Assembly (NCBI RefSeq): GCF_005144415.1
Contig: NZ_SWJE01000003.1
Location: 488,514-545,611 of the forward strand
DNA length: 57,098 nucleotides
Direction: 5' to 3'
Source of the DNA: Trinickia terrae
GTDB taxonomy: Bacteria; Pseudomonadota; Gammaproteobacteria; Burkholderiales; Burkholderiaceae
Part shown: one piece after another, positions 16,207-26,035 of the stretch
Position numbering within the stretch: the stretch's first letter is position 1
Layout of the letters: each line of letters begins with the position of its first letter
Translations under genes and position numbers: made by a program
Notes under the pieces: generated by a model
The model's database searches: none
The model's input: the letters and a program-made list of their open reading frames with translations, nothing else
Told to the model about the DNA's origin: nothing

Positions 16207-16548
16207 ATGTCAGTACCCACGCATGCCGCGCTCGTTGCGGCGATCGGGCAGCCGTTCGCGTTCGCTCTGCCGGACGGCGGCGCCGTCGAGGCGCACCTCG
16301 TCGCGGCGCCGCTCGGCGTTCCGATGGACGACGACTACGTCTGCTACTCCGCCATTTTCCAGTTGCCGTTCGGCGTGCATCTTCCCCAAGCCGTGTTCCG
16401 CATCACCGCGCCCGGCGGCGACGCATGGGATCTGCTCGCGACGCCCACGAGGCCCGCAGACGGACACGCCACGCTGACCGCGGTCATGCATTGCCTGCGT
16501 TCTTCCACTCCGGACGGGCAAGCCGGAGATATCCCCCGCAGCACGTAG
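16207..16548 (+). CDS. DUF6916-like protein
   Basis: 113 residues, no signal peptide. The sequence contains FRITAPGGDAWDLLATPTRP near the end and a YVCYSAIFQLPFGVHLPQAVF strand region. This resembles the small DUF6916 proteins that sit between GNAT and tail-collar genes. The position here is exactly that: 110 bases after GNAT and 25 bases before the collar gene. The structural or chaperone role is unknown. Confidence 0.7.
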   Translation: MSVPTHAALVAAIGQPFAFALPDGGAVEAHLVAAPLGVPMDDDYVCYSAIFQLPFGVHLPQAVFRITAPGGDAWDLLATPTRPADGHATLTAVMHCLRSSTPDGQAGDIPRST

Positions 16549-16573
16549 TTCCATCTACTCCGAGGAGGCTGTG

Positions 16574-17185
16574 ATGAGCGAACCATTCCTGGGTGAAATC
16601 CGCATGGTCGGTTTCACTTTCGCGCCCTATGGCTGGGCTTTGGCCCAGGGCCAGTTGATTTCCGTCTCGCAGAACCAGGCGCTGTTCGCGCTGTTCGGCA
16701 CGACGTACGGCGGCGACGGCCGGGCGACCTTCGGCCTGCCCGACCTGCGCGGCCGCAGCCCGGTGGGCACGGGCACCGGGCCCGGGCTGGCGGCGATCGA
16801 GCCGGGTGAGGTGGGCGGCGTCGAGGCCGTCCAGCTGACGAACACCCAGTTGCCGACGCACACGCACGCCGTGACGACGACGGGCGGCGGGTCGGGGACC
16901 ATCTCGGTGGCGATTCCGGCGACGACGGCGACGACGGGCGAGGGCGCGGTGCCTGGGCCCACTACGGTGCTCGGGCCGGCCAGCGCGAGCGGGCGTGCCA
17001 GCGATATGTACAGCACGGCCGCGCCGACCACCACGCTCAAGCCGTTCAACGTCCCGTTCACGACCACGGCGCCGACGGTGCAGATCGGCACGGCGGGCCT
17101 CGGCCAGCCGTTTGAGACGCGCAATCCGTTTCTGGGCCTGACTTGCATCGTCGCCCTGCAAGGCATCTACCCGAGCCGCGGGTAG
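16574..17185 (+). CDS. Phage-tail-collar domain protein (microcystin-dependent protein family)
   Basis: 203 residues starting at the ATG after a GAGG site; a GTG directly before it is less likely. The N-terminus FLGEIRMVGFTFAPYGWALAQGQLISVSQNQALFALFGTTYGGDGRATFGLPDLRGR is the diagnostic tail-collar fold. A Thr/Gly-rich region and a FETRNPFLGLTCIVALQGIYPSRG terminus follow. No other phage gene is present, so this is a host protein of the MdpB type rather than prophage. It lies 56 bases before the giant DUF4347 gene, with a very strong hairpin between them. It is presumably an external or secreted structural protein. Confidence 0.9.
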   Translation: MSEPFLGEIRMVGFTFAPYGWALAQGQLISVSQNQALFALFGTTYGGDGRATFGLPDLRGRSPVGTGTGPGLAAIEPGEVGGVEAVQLTNTQLPTHTHAVTTTGGGSGTISVAIPATTATTGEGAVPGPTTVLGPASASGRASDMYSTAAPTTTLKPFNVPFTTTAPTVQIGTAGLGQPFETRNPFLGLTCIVALQGIYPSRG

Positions 17186-17195
17186 GGATCGCAGC

Positions 17196-17220
17196 GCCGC
17201 CGGCGCGACGCGCCGGCGGC
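17196..17220 (+). other. Very strong GC hairpin between collar gene and DUF4347 gene
   Basis: Twelve-base arms (17196-17207 and 17209-17220) are exact reverse complements around a single A, so the RNA would fold into a long GC stem with a minimal loop. It ends 21 bases before the giant gene's ATG and has only a short T run after it. It could attenuate read-through or protect the upstream mRNA, setting collar/giant stoichiometry. Confidence 0.65.
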
Positions 17221-17241
17221 CTGTTTCGGAGAATCACTTAA

Positions 17242-20200
17242 ATGAAGCTGGTCCACACGCTCTTCAAACTGTTCGCCGGGCAGCCGGCATCGCGCGCGCC
17301 GTCGGTGGCGCGCGCGCCGCTCATGCTCGCGCTCGAGCCGCGCATCGTCTACGAGGCATCGGTGGCGGCGCCCGCCGCCCATCACGCCGAGACCGGCCAT
17401 CACCATGTGGACAGCAGCGCCGAGACGAACTCCGCCGCGGTGCCGGGTGAAGGCGTGACGCCGGGCAGTCATGAGCACCATCGGAGTCAGCAGAACCAGC
17501 AGAACCAGCAGAACCAGCAAAGCCAGCAGACTCAGAAGACCCAGCAGAACGCACAGACGCAGAGCACGGCCACCACCCCCGCCACGGATACCTCCGCCGC
17601 GAGCGCGTCACCGGAAAAGCAGGTCGTCTTCATCGACTCGAACGTAACCGACTATCAGGAGCTGATCACGGGCCTGCCGGCCGGCACGGTCTATGTCGTG
17701 CTCAATCCGAACACCGACGGTCTCGCGCAGATCGCGCAGTACCTCGAGCAGCACCCGGGCGTCCAGGCGATCCACCTCCTCTCGCACGGCTCGGAAGGCC
17801 AGGTGCAGGCGGGCTCGACGGTGCTCGATTCGGCCGACCTTTCGCAGTACAGCGCCGAGCTCGCGCAGATCGGCGCCGCGATGGCGCCGGGCGGCGACTT
17901 CCTGATCTACGGCTGCGACGTCGCCGCGGGCTCCGACGGCCGGACGCTGGTCCAGCAGATCGCGGCCGCGACGCACCTGAACGTGGCCGCCTCGACGGAC
18001 CTGACGGGCGCCGCGTCGCTCGGCGGCGACTGGACGCTCGAGTACGAGGTCGGCGACGTGAAGACGCCCGTGGTCTTCTCGCAGGCGGCCGAGCAGGGGT
18101 ACGACTATCTGCTCACGCAGACGGTCGAGTCGTTCACCAATGCCGACGACAGCGGCTACATCTCCGGCACGTCGTCGTCGTCGTTTACGCTCGACGGCAT
18201 CACCTACTCGATCACCAAGACCGGCGCGAACGCCGACAACCTCGTGACGACCGATTCGAACCTGCAGCTGCTGGCCGACGAAAACGGCTCCGACAACGCG
18301 CTGCTGTTCGACTCGGCCGGCATAGGCGGCATCTCGGCTGTCACGATCACGATGGCCGACGGCAAGGCGTTCAACATCGCGAGCCTCGACTTCGACGGCG
18401 TCGCCGACGCCAACATCACGTTCGTCGGGGCCCTCGCGGGCGGCGGGACGGCGTCGGTGAGCGCCACGTCGAACGGCGGCGCCGTGACGCAGACCGTCGG
18501 TCTTTCGACGGCCAATTCGGCCTTCGCCGACGTGACGAGCCTCACGATCGAGGGCAGCAACCTGGTGCCGACGCTCGGCCACATCGTTTACAGCGAGGTC
18601 ACGGGGCCGACCGTCACGACGACGAGCGGCACGACGACCTTCACGTCACACGACAGCACCACGGGCACGCCGGTCACGGTCGACTCGGGCTTGACCGTGA
18701 CCGACACCGAAGCCTCGACGCTCACCTCGGCGACGGTGCAGATCAGCAGCAACTATCACAGCACCGAGGACTCGCTCGCGTTCACGAACACGAGCGCCAC
18801 GACCTACGGCAACATCTCAGCGTTGTTCAGCGCGGGCACGCTGACGCTGAGCTCGTCGGGGAATTCGGCGACGTTGTCGCAATGGCAGGCCGCGCTCGAC
18901 GCCGTGACCTATATCGACACCGCGGCCGACCCGAACACGTCGGCGCGCACGATCACGTTCACGGGCAGCGACAGCCTGGCGACGGGCACGGGCGTGGCGA
19001 AGACCGTCAACGTCGATTCGCCGCCGATCGTGACGGCCTCGAACGGCACGACGAGCTACGTGGCCGGTGCGAGCGCCGCGACCGTCGACAGCGGCGCGAG
19101 CGTGACCGACCCGAGCCAGACCACGCAGGCCTCCGCCACCGTGACGATCTCGAGCGGCTACGACAGCGGCCACGATGTGCTGTCGTTCTCGAACACGAGC
19201 AGCACGACGTTCGGCAACATCTCGGGCTCGTACAGCAACGGCGTGCTGACGCTGACCTCGTCGGGCGCGAACGCCACCGACGCGCAATGGACGCACGCGC
19301 TCGAAGCCGTCGCGTTCTCGAGCACGAGCACGACTCACGGCAACCGCACGATCTCGTTCGCCGTCAACGACGGCGCCACCAACAGCGTGGCGGCGACGAA
19401 GACCGTCGACGTCATCGATGCGCCGCCGGTCGTGACGACCACGGGCGGCACGACGAGCTACGTCGGCGGCACGACGGGAGTCCACGTCGACGGCGGCGTG
19501 ACGGTCAGCGATTTCGACAATACGACGCAGGCATCGGGCACGGTGACGATCACGAGCGGTTTCGACAGCAGCCACGACACGCTCTCGTTCACGAACACGG
19601 ACAGCACGCAGTTCGGCAACATCACGGCTTCGTACAGCGGCGGCGTGCTGACGCTGACCTCATCGAGCGCGAGCGCCACCGACGCGCAATGGGCCAACGC
19701 GTTCGATGCGGTGACGTTCTCGAGCACGAGCACGACCTACGGCAACCGCACGATCTCGTTCGTCGTCAACGACGGCACCGACAACAGCACGGCCGCGACG
19801 AAGACCGTCGACGTGCTGGCGCCGCCGACGGTGACGGCCGACTCCGGCTCGGCCGCGTTCGTCGCGGGCGACAACGTGACCTCGACGCCGGTCGCGGTCG
19901 ACTCGGGGCTGAGCCTGAGCGACGGCGGCGCCTCGGCGTTCGCCTCGGCGACGGTGGCGATCACGGGCAATTTCCACAGCGGCGAGGACGTGCTGTCGTT
20001 CTCGAACACGAGCAACGCGACATTCGGCAACATCGCCAGCTCGTACAACTCGGGCACGGGCGTGCTGACGCTGACCTCGAGCAGCGCGAGCGCGACCACG
20101 GCGCAATGGCAGGCCGCGCTCGACGCGGTGAAGTACACCGACATTGCCGTCACGCCGAACAACTCGACGCGCACGATCAGCTTCACGGCGACCGACAGCA

Positions 20201-23200
20201 ACGGCAACACCAGCAACACGGCGACGCGCACCGTCACCGTGGCCGACACCGACCAGACGCCGATCGTCACGACGACGGGCGGCACGACGAGCTACATCGG
20301 CGGCGCGACGGCTGTGACCGTCGACGGCGGCGTGACCGTCAGCGATCTCGACAACACGTCGCAGTCGTCGGGCACGGTGTCGATCACCGGCAGCTTTCAC
20401 AGCGGCGACACGCTCTCGTTCACGAACACGAGCAACGCGACATTCGGCAACATCGCCAGCTCGTACAACTCGGGCACGGGCGTGCTGACGCTGACCTCAT
20501 CGAGCGCGAGCGCCACCGACGCGCAATGGGCCAGCGCGTTCGAAGCCGTCAAGTTTTCGAGCACGAGCACGACCTACGGCAACCGCACGGTGTCGTTCGT
20601 CGTCAACGACGGCACCAACAACAGCACGGCCGCGACCAAGACGGTCGACGTCACCAATCCCGATCCCGTCGTCACGACCGACCCCGGGTCGGCCGCGTTC
20701 ACCGCGGGCGACAACGTGACCTCGACGCCGGTCGCGGTGGATTCGGGGCTGACGCTGACGGATCCGGGCACGTCGACGATCGCCTCGGCGACGGTGGCGA
20801 TCACGGGCAGCTTCGTGAGCGGCGAGGACGTGCTGTCGTTCACGAACACGAGCAACACGACGTTCGGCAACATCGCCAGCTCGTACAACTCGGGCACGGG
20901 CGTGCTGACGCTGACCTCTGCGTCGAATTCGGCGACGCTGTCGCAATGGCAGGCGGCGCTCGACGCGGTGAAGTACACCGACACGGCGATCACGCCGAAC
21001 AACTCGACGCGCACGGTCAGCTTCTCGGTGACCGACGGCAACGGCAACACGAGCAGCACGGCGACGCGCACGGTGACGGTGGCCGACATCGACCAGACGC
21101 CGGTCGTGAGCACGACGGGCGGCACGACGAACTACGTCGGCGGCACCGGGACGGTCACGATCGACGGCAGCGTGACGGTCAGCGATCGCGACAACACGAC
21201 GCAGTCGTCGGGCGCGGTGTCGATCACGAGCGGCTTCCACAGCGGCGACACGCTGTCGTTCACGAACACGGACAGCACGCAATTCTCCAACATCACGGGC
21301 TCCTACAACTCGGGTACGGGCGTGCTGACGCTGAGCTCGGCGGGCGCGGTCGCCTCCGACGCGCAATGGGCGCACGCCTTCTCGGCCATCACGTTCTCGG
21401 CGGGCGCGAGCGCGACGCCGGGCAACCGCACGATCTCGTTCGTCGTCAACGACGGCATCGAGAACAGCGCGGCGGCCATCGATACGGTCGACGTGCTGGG
21501 CCCGCCGACCGTGACGGCCAGCTCCGGGTCGGCGGCGTTCACCGCGGGCGACAACGTCACATCGACACCGGTCGCGGTCGACTCGGGGATAAGCCTGAGC
21601 GACGGCAGCGCCTCGACGTTCGCCTCGGCGACGGTGGCGATCACGGGCAATTTCCACAGCGGCGAGGACGTGCTGTCGTTCACGAACAACGGCTCGACGA
21701 TGGGTAACATCGCCGAGTCGTACAACGCCGCGACAGGCGTGCTGACGCTGACTTCCGCCAGCGCGAGCGCGACCACGGCGCAATGGCAGGCCGCGCTCGA
21801 CGCGGTGAAGTACACCGACATTGCCGTCACGCCGAACAACTCGACGCGCACGGTCAGCTTCACGGCGACCGACAGCATCGGCAACGTCAGCAACACGGCG
21901 TCGCGCACGGTCACGGTGACGGACACCGATCAGACGCCGATCGTGGGCACGACGGGCGGCACCACGAACTACGTCGGCGGCACGACGGCGGTCCACATCG
22001 ACAGCGGCGTGACCGTCAGCGACCTCGACAACACGACGATGTCGACGGGCACGGTATCGATCACGAGCGGCTTCCACAGCGGCGACACGCTGTCGTTCAC
22101 GAACACGAGCAGCCCGCAGTTCGGCAACATCACGGCCACGTACAACTCGGGTACGGGCGTGCTGACGCTGACCTCGGTAGGGGCGACTTCGAGCACGTTG
22201 CAATGGGCGCACGCCTTCTCGGCCATCACGTTCTCGGCGGGCGCGAGCGCGACGCCGGGCAACCGCACGATCTCGTTCGTCGTCAACGACGGCATCAAGA
22301 ACAGCGCGGCGGCCACCGATACGGTCGACGTGCTGGGCCCGCCGACCGTGACGGCCAGCTCCGGGCCGGCGGCGTTCACCGCGGGCGACAACGTCGCATC
22401 GACACCGGTCGCGGTCGACGCGGGGCTGAGCCTGAGCGACGGCAGCGCCTCGACGTTCGCCTCGGCGACGGTGGCGATCACGGGCAATTTCCACAGCGGC
22501 GAGGACGTGCTGTCGTTCACGAACACGAGCAACGCGACGTTCGGCAACATCGCGGGCTCGTACAACGCGACGACGGGCGTGCTGACGCTGACCTCGAGCA
22601 GCGCGAGCGCGACCACGGCGCAGTGGCAGGCGGCGCTCGACGCGGTGCAGTACACCGACACGGCCATCACGCCGAACAACTCGACGCGCACGGTCAGCTT
22701 CACGGCGACCGACAGCAACGGCAACGCCAGCAACACGGGGACGCGCACGGTCACGGTGGCCGACACCTACCAGACGCCCGTCGTCACGACGAGCGCGGGC
22801 GCGACCGCGTTCACCGCCGGCGACAACGTGACGTCCACGCCCGTGGCAGTCGATCCCGGCCTCACCGTCACGGACCTGAGCACCGGGACGCTCGGCACGG
22901 CGACGGTGTCGATCGCGGGCGGATTCCACGGCAGCGAAGATTCGCTGATCTTCGCCAACGACGGCGCGTCGATGGGCAACATCACCGGTTCGTACAACGC
23001 GGGAACGGGCGTGCTGTCGCTGAGCTCGCCGGGATTGAGCGCGACGCTCGCGCAGTGGCGCGCCGCGCTTGATTCGATCCTCTACACCGACAGCGCCATC
23101 ACGCCGGCCGGGACGGCGCGCACGATCAGCTTCACGGTCAACGACGGCGTGGAAAATTCGGTGCTCGCCACGAAGGCCGTCACTGTCCAAGACACCGACC

Positions 23201-24456
23201 AGACGCCGATTCTCCAAAGCGCCGGCGCGTCCACCGTCACCTATGTCGACAACGGCAGCGGCGGCTCGTCCGTGGCGCCAAGTTCCGGCATCACCGTGAG
23301 CGATCGCGACAACCCGACGCTCACGTCGGCGACCGTCGCGGTGAGCGGCAACTTCGTGCCGGGGCAGGACGTGCTGTCGTTCGCGGGCAGCGCGGCGACC
23401 GGCAACATCGCCGGTGCGTACGACGCAGGAACGGGCGTGCTCACGCTGAGCTCGAGCGGCGGGACCGCGACGCTCGCGCAGTGGACCGCGGCGCTCGAAT
23501 CGGTGCAGTTCTCCGAAGCGGGGCAGGGTGTCTCCGGCGTCCGCACGATCAGCTTCGCCGTCAGCGACGGCATCAAGACAAGCCAGCCGGTCTCCGTCAC
23601 GATCGGCGTCCAGGCCGCGGCTCAGCAGGCCGCCGGCACGCCGGATCAGCCCACGCAGGATCAGCCCGCCGCCAAGCCGGTCCCGCCGCCGCCTCCCGCC
23701 CTATCGGAGAACAGCCCGCCGCCGCAGACGGCGGACGATGGCGGCTCGAACGTGCCGTCGGTGCTCGCCGAGCTCGATCACCCGGCAGCGGTCGGCGCCA
23801 CGCCGGTCGTGCCCACCATCACCTTCACGGATTCGCACGCGGAACGCGGGCAATTCTCGCTCGACCGCACGAGCGTGTCCGCGGTGTCGCTCGACTCGTC
23901 GACGTCGACGTCGACGTCCGCGCCGTTCGCGCCGCAGTCCGTGGTCGTGGACTACGACGTCTCGCCGAATCACGCATTCGTGATGAATCTGTCGAACCTG
24001 CTGCCGACCGCCGACGGCATGCGCCTGAACGCGATGTCGGATGTGACCGTGCGGCTCGCCGACGGCCGCCCGCTGCCCACGTGGCTCCATTACGACGCGG
24101 CCGACGGCGTGCTCACCGGATCGCTGCCGGCCGGCGCGCACGATGTCCGCGTCGTCGTGCAGCAACGCGACGCGGCCGGCAACGTCGTGCAGAACGAAGT
24201 CGTGTTGGCGCCGAGCGGCCGCCATACGGACCACGCGTCGCCGCACCAGGGTCACGGCGCGCATCCGCCGGCGCACGCGTCGCGCAACGCGCTCGCGCCG
24301 CTCGTCTCGCGCGACCGCGGGCAGGCGCCGCTGCCGGCCGGCAAGCCTTCGCTCGCGCAGCAGTTCGCGCAGGCGCGCGCCGCGCTGCACGTGGCGCGGC
24401 CGGCCGCGGCCGCCGCCACGGCGGCTGCGCCTGCCGCAACGGAGCACCGCGCATGA
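17242..24456 (+). CDS. Giant DUF4347 repeat surface protein (2404 residues)
   Basis: The N-terminus lacks a Sec signal but carries an LEPRIVYEAS motif (about residues 31-40), as in other very large exported adhesins. A His patch and a Gln/Asn-rich run follow (about 75-105). DUF4347 spans about 126-290 (VVFIDSNVTDYQELI..., IHLLSHGSEGQVQ, FLIYGCDVAAGSDG), then a beta-rich segment to ~455. Twelve tandem Ig/cadherin-like repeats of ~135-147 residues fill 456-2127, then a Pro-rich linker, a dystroglycan-like fold near 2234-2316 (LPTWLHYDAADGVLTGSLP) and an Ala-rich tail. No RTX nonapeptides are seen. A TolC/HlyD/M50 set follows on the same strand and is its likely exporter. Probable role: adhesion or biofilm matrix. 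A GGAG site precedes the ATG. Confidence 0.93.
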   Translation: MKLVHTLFKLFAGQPASRAPSVARAPLMLALEPRIVYEASVAAPAAHHAETGHHHVDSSAETNSAAVPGEGVTPGSHEHHRSQQNQQNQQNQQSQQTQKTQQNAQTQSTATTPATDTSAASASPEKQVVFIDSNVTDYQELITGLPAGTVYVVLNPNTDGLAQIAQYLEQHPGVQAIHLLSHGSEGQVQAGSTVLDSADLSQYSAELAQIGAAMAPGGDFLIYGCDVAAGSDGRTLVQQIAAATHLNVAASTDLTGAASLGGDWTLEYEVGDVKTPVVFSQAAEQGYDYLLTQTVESFTNADDSGYISGTSSSSFTLDGITYSITKTGANADNLVTTDSNLQLLADENGSDNALLFDSAGIGGISAVTITMADGKAFNIASLDFDGVADANITFVGALAGGGTASVSATSNGGAVTQTVGLSTANSAFADVTSLTIEGSNLVPTLGHIVYSEVTGPTVTTTSGTTTFTSHDSTTGTPVTVDSGLTVTDTEASTLTSATVQISSNYHSTEDSLAFTNTSATTYGNISALFSAGTLTLSSSGNSATLSQWQAALDAVTYIDTAADPNTSARTITFTGSDSLATGTGVAKTVNVDSPPIVTASNGTTSYVAGASAATVDSGASVTDPSQTTQASATVTISSGYDSGHDVLSFSNTSSTTFGNISGSYSNGVLTLTSSGANATDAQWTHALEAVAFSSTSTTHGNRTISFAVNDGATNSVAATKTVDVIDAPPVVTTTGGTTSYVGGTTGVHVDGGVTVSDFDNTTQASGTVTITSGFDSSHDTLSFTNTDSTQFGNITASYSGGVLTLTSSSASATDAQWANAFDAVTFSSTSTTYGNRTISFVVNDGTDNSTAATKTVDVLAPPTVTADSGSAAFVAGDNVTSTPVAVDSGLSLSDGGASAFASATVAITGNFHSGEDVLSFSNTSNATFGNIASSYNSGTGVLTLTSSSASATTAQWQAALDAVKYTDIAVTPNNSTRTISFTATDSNGNTSNTATRTVTVADTDQTPIVTTTGGTTSYIGGATAVTVDGGVTVSDLDNTSQSSGTVSITGSFHSGDTLSFTNTSNATFGNIASSYNSGTGVLTLTSSSASATDAQWASAFEAVKFSSTSTTYGNRTVSFVVNDGTNNSTAATKTVDVTNPDPVVTTDPGSAAFTAGDNVTSTPVAVDSGLTLTDPGTSTIASATVAITGSFVSGEDVLSFTNTSNTTFGNIASSYNSGTGVLTLTSASNSATLSQWQAALDAVKYTDTAITPNNSTRTVSFSVTDGNGNTSSTATRTVTVADIDQTPVVSTTGGTTNYVGGTGTVTIDGSVTVSDRDNTTQSSGAVSITSGFHSGDTLSFTNTDSTQFSNITGSYNSGTGVLTLSSAGAVASDAQWAHAFSAITFSAGASATPGNRTISFVVNDGIENSAAAIDTVDVLGPPTVTASSGSAAFTAGDNVTSTPVAVDSGISLSDGSASTFASATVAITGNFHSGEDVLSFTNNGSTMGNIAESYNAATGVLTLTSASASATTAQWQAALDAVKYTDIAVTPNNSTRTVSFTATDSIGNVSNTASRTVTVTDTDQTPIVGTTGGTTNYVGGTTAVHIDSGVTVSDLDNTTMSTGTVSITSGFHSGDTLSFTNTSSPQFGNITATYNSGTGVLTLTSVGATSSTLQWAHAFSAITFSAGASATPGNRTISFVVNDGIKNSAAATDTVDVLGPPTVTASSGPAAFTAGDNVASTPVAVDAGLSLSDGSASTFASATVAITGNFHSGEDVLSFTNTSNATFGNIAGSYNATTGVLTLTSSSASATTAQWQAALDAVQYTDTAITPNNSTRTVSFTATDSNGNASNTGTRTVTVADTYQTPVVTTSAGATAFTAGDNVTSTPVAVDPGLTVTDLSTGTLGTATVSIAGGFHGSEDSLIFANDGASMGNITGSYNAGTGVLSLSSPGLSATLAQWRAALDSILYTDSAITPAGTARTISFTVNDGVENSVLATKAVTVQDTDQTPILQSAGASTVTYVDNGSGGSSVAPSSGITVSDRDNPTLTSATVAVSGNFVPGQDVLSFAGSAATGNIAGAYDAGTGVLTLSSSGGTATLAQWTAALESVQFSEAGQGVSGVRTISFAVSDGIKTSQPVSVTIGVQAAAQQAAGTPDQPTQDQPAAKPVPPPPPALSENSPPPQTADDGGSNVPSVLAELDHPAAVGATPVVPTITFTDSHAERGQFSLDRTSVSAVSLDSSTSTSTSAPFAPQSVVVDYDVSPNHAFVMNLSNLLPTADGMRLNAMSDVTVRLADGRPLPTWLHYDAADGVLTGSLPAGAHDVRVVVQQRDAAGNVVQNEVVLAPSGRHTDHASPHQGHGAHPPAHASRNALAPLVSRDRGQAPLPAGKPSLAQQFAQARAALHVARPAAAAATAAAPAATEHRA
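18607..23623 (+). repeat. Twelve tandem ~420-bp coding repeats, with an ~840-bp higher-order A-B unit in the centre
   Basis: Each repeat opens with PxVTTxxG, contains LSFTNTSxxxFGNI and a GVLTLTS-x-ATxAQWxxAL core, and ends with a RTxSFxxxD strand. Repeats 3, 5, 7 and 9 are of one subtype (GGTTxYVGGT...GNRTISFVVND) and 4, 6, 8 and 10 of another (AGDNVTSTPVAVDSG...PNNSTRTVSF). The array therefore grew by copying a two-repeat unit. Long DNA stretches are identical between units. Outer repeats 1, 2, 11 and 12 are more diverged. Confidence 0.9.
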
Positions 24457-24508
24457 TCCTCAGCACGTTTCCCCAACACCTATACCATCGACAAAGGAAG
24501 TCGCCGAA

Positions 24509-26035
24509 GTGAAACCTTCGACCGTTATTTCGCGAGCGCCGCGTCTTTCGCTGATCGCGCTTTCCGTTACCGCGCTGTGGCTGTCCGGCTGCGCGATCCA
24601 TCCGGCGCCCTTCACCGACGCCGAGCGCACGCAGGCCGCCCATGCCGACCATACGGCGATGTTCACCGACCAGCCGCCGATCACCGGGCCCGTGACGCTC
24701 GACGAGGCGATGGCGCGCGCGATCCGCTACAACCTCGACCATCGCGTGAAGATGATGGAGGAAGCGCTCGGGCAAGCGCAGCTCAACATCGACAACTTCG
24801 CCATGCTGCCGCAGCTCACCACGTCGGCGGGCTACACGGCGCGCAGCGTGCCGCTCGCGTCGTCGTCGCAGAGTCTCTTTTCGAGCGCGCAAACGGTGCC
24901 GCAGTCGTACTCGACGGACAAGGTCGAGCATACCGCCGACTTCGCGTTCTCTTGGAACCTGCTCGATTTCGGCGTCAGCTACTTCGAGGCGAAGGAGCAG
25001 GCGGACCGCGTGCTCGTGCTCGAGCAGCGGCGGCGCAAGGTCGTGCAGCTGATGATGCAGCAGGTGCGCGAGGCCTACTGGGAAGCGGCCGGCGCGCAGC
25101 GGATGCACGACCGCATCGGGCCGCTTCTCGATCAGGCGAAGAAGGCGCTCGAAGACTCGCGCCAGTCGCAGCAGGAAGGCCTGCGCTCGCCGCTCGATAC
25201 GCTCAATTACCAGCATGCGCTGCTCGACATCATGCGGCAGCTCGAGCAGGTGCGCGACCAGCTCGAAGAGGCGAAGCCGCGTCTTGCCTCGCTGATGAAC
25301 GTCGCGCCGGGCAGCGACTTTACGCTCGCCCCGCCGCAAGGGTTCGACGTGCCGGCGTTCGGCATGCCGATCGAGCAGATGGAAGAGACGGCGCTCGAGC
25401 GCCGGCCGGAGCTCATCGAGGCGCGCTACAACGAGCGCATCGGCGTCAACGAGACGCACAAGGCGATGGCGAAGCTGCTGCCGGGCATCGAACTCCAGCT
25501 CGGCACGCACTACGACAGCAACAGCTTCTTCTACTACCACTGGTGGCAGGCGGCCGGCCTCAATGTGAGCTGGAACCTGCTCAACGTGCTCAATGCGAAG
25601 AACATCCGCGGCATGGCCAATGCGCAGCTCGATGTCGCGCACGCGCAGCGGCTCGCGCTGTCGATGGCGGTGCTCACGCAAGTGCACGTCGCGCAGGCCG
25701 AGCTCTCCGCCCGGCAACGCCAGTTCGACCTGTTCAAGCAGATGAACGACGTCGACCAGCAGATCCTCCAGCACACGCACAACGCGACGGTCGCGAACGC
25801 CCAGGGCAAGCTCGAAGAGATTCGCGCGGCCACGAGCGCGATGATGTCGGAGCTGCGCATGTACCAGAGCTACGGCGAACTCGAAAGCGCGTATGGGCAG
25901 CTGCTTGCGTCGCTCGGGCTCGATCCGGCGGGCCAGGTCCAGGGCGGCGATCTCGCCGCGGTGGAGCAGTCGATCGCGATGGAAGAAAAGCGCTGGGCCG
26001 CGTTCGGCCAGGCAGGCGGAGTGAAGACGCAATGA
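24509..26035 (+). CDS. TolC-family outer-membrane channel protein
   Basis: 508 residues from GTG 24509, chosen because AAAGGAAG lies eight bases upstream and a lipoprotein-like signal follows at once (LSLIALSVTALWLSGC, lipobox LSGC). The remainder shows the duplicated coiled-coil layout of TolC proteins: long Ala/Gln/Glu helices (QLMMQQVREAYWEAAGAQRM, LYQ/LNYQHALLDIMRQLEQVRDQLEEAKPRLASLMNV) and the second-half motif ALERRPELIEARYNERI. It would form the outer-membrane conduit for the adaptors that follow. It starts 53 bases after the giant gene and overlaps the next gene by four bases. Confidence 0.92.
   Translation: MKPSTVISRAPRLSLIALSVTALWLSGCAIHPAPFTDAERTQAAHADHTAMFTDQPPITGPVTLDEAMARAIRYNLDHRVKMMEEALGQAQLNIDNFAMLPQLTTSAGYTARSVPLASSSQSLFSSAQTVPQSYSTDKVEHTADFAFSWNLLDFGVSYFEAKEQADRVLVLEQRRRKVVQLMMQQVREAYWEAAGAQRMHDRIGPLLDQAKKALEDSRQSQQEGLRSPLDTLNYQHALLDIMRQLEQVRDQLEEAKPRLASLMNVAPGSDFTLAPPQGFDVPAFGMPIEQMEETALERRPELIEARYNERIGVNETHKAMAKLLPGIELQLGTHYDSNSFFYYHWWQAAGLNVSWNLLNVLNAKNIRGMANAQLDVAHAQRLALSMAVLTQVHVAQAELSARQRQFDLFKQMNDVDQQILQHTHNATVANAQGKLEEIRAATSAMMSELRMYQSYGELESAYGQLLASLGLDPAGQVQGGDLAAVEQSIAMEEKRWAAFGQAGGVKTQ

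Noticed and set aside
16574-17185. Prophage suggested by a phage-tail-collar protein
   Set aside because: No capsid, terminase, integrase or other tail genes are nearby. The GNAT/DUF6916/collar set is a known chromosomal grouping.
18882-23217. Very long open frames on both strands inside the DUF4347 gene (for example 18882-21707 plus and 20497-23217 minus)
   Set aside because: They are Arg/His-rich shadow translations of the repeated high-GC coding array and mirror its periodicity. No family features and no independent ribosome-binding sites.
18607-23623. Regular repeats that could be mistaken for a CRISPR array
   Set aside because: The unit is ~420 bp, in frame and protein-coding, with no short unique spacers and no cas genes.
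17242-24456. RTX-type calcium-binding adhesin
   Set aside because: No GGxGxDxUx nonapeptides are present. The C-terminus is a Pro/Ala-rich tail after a dystroglycan-like fold.
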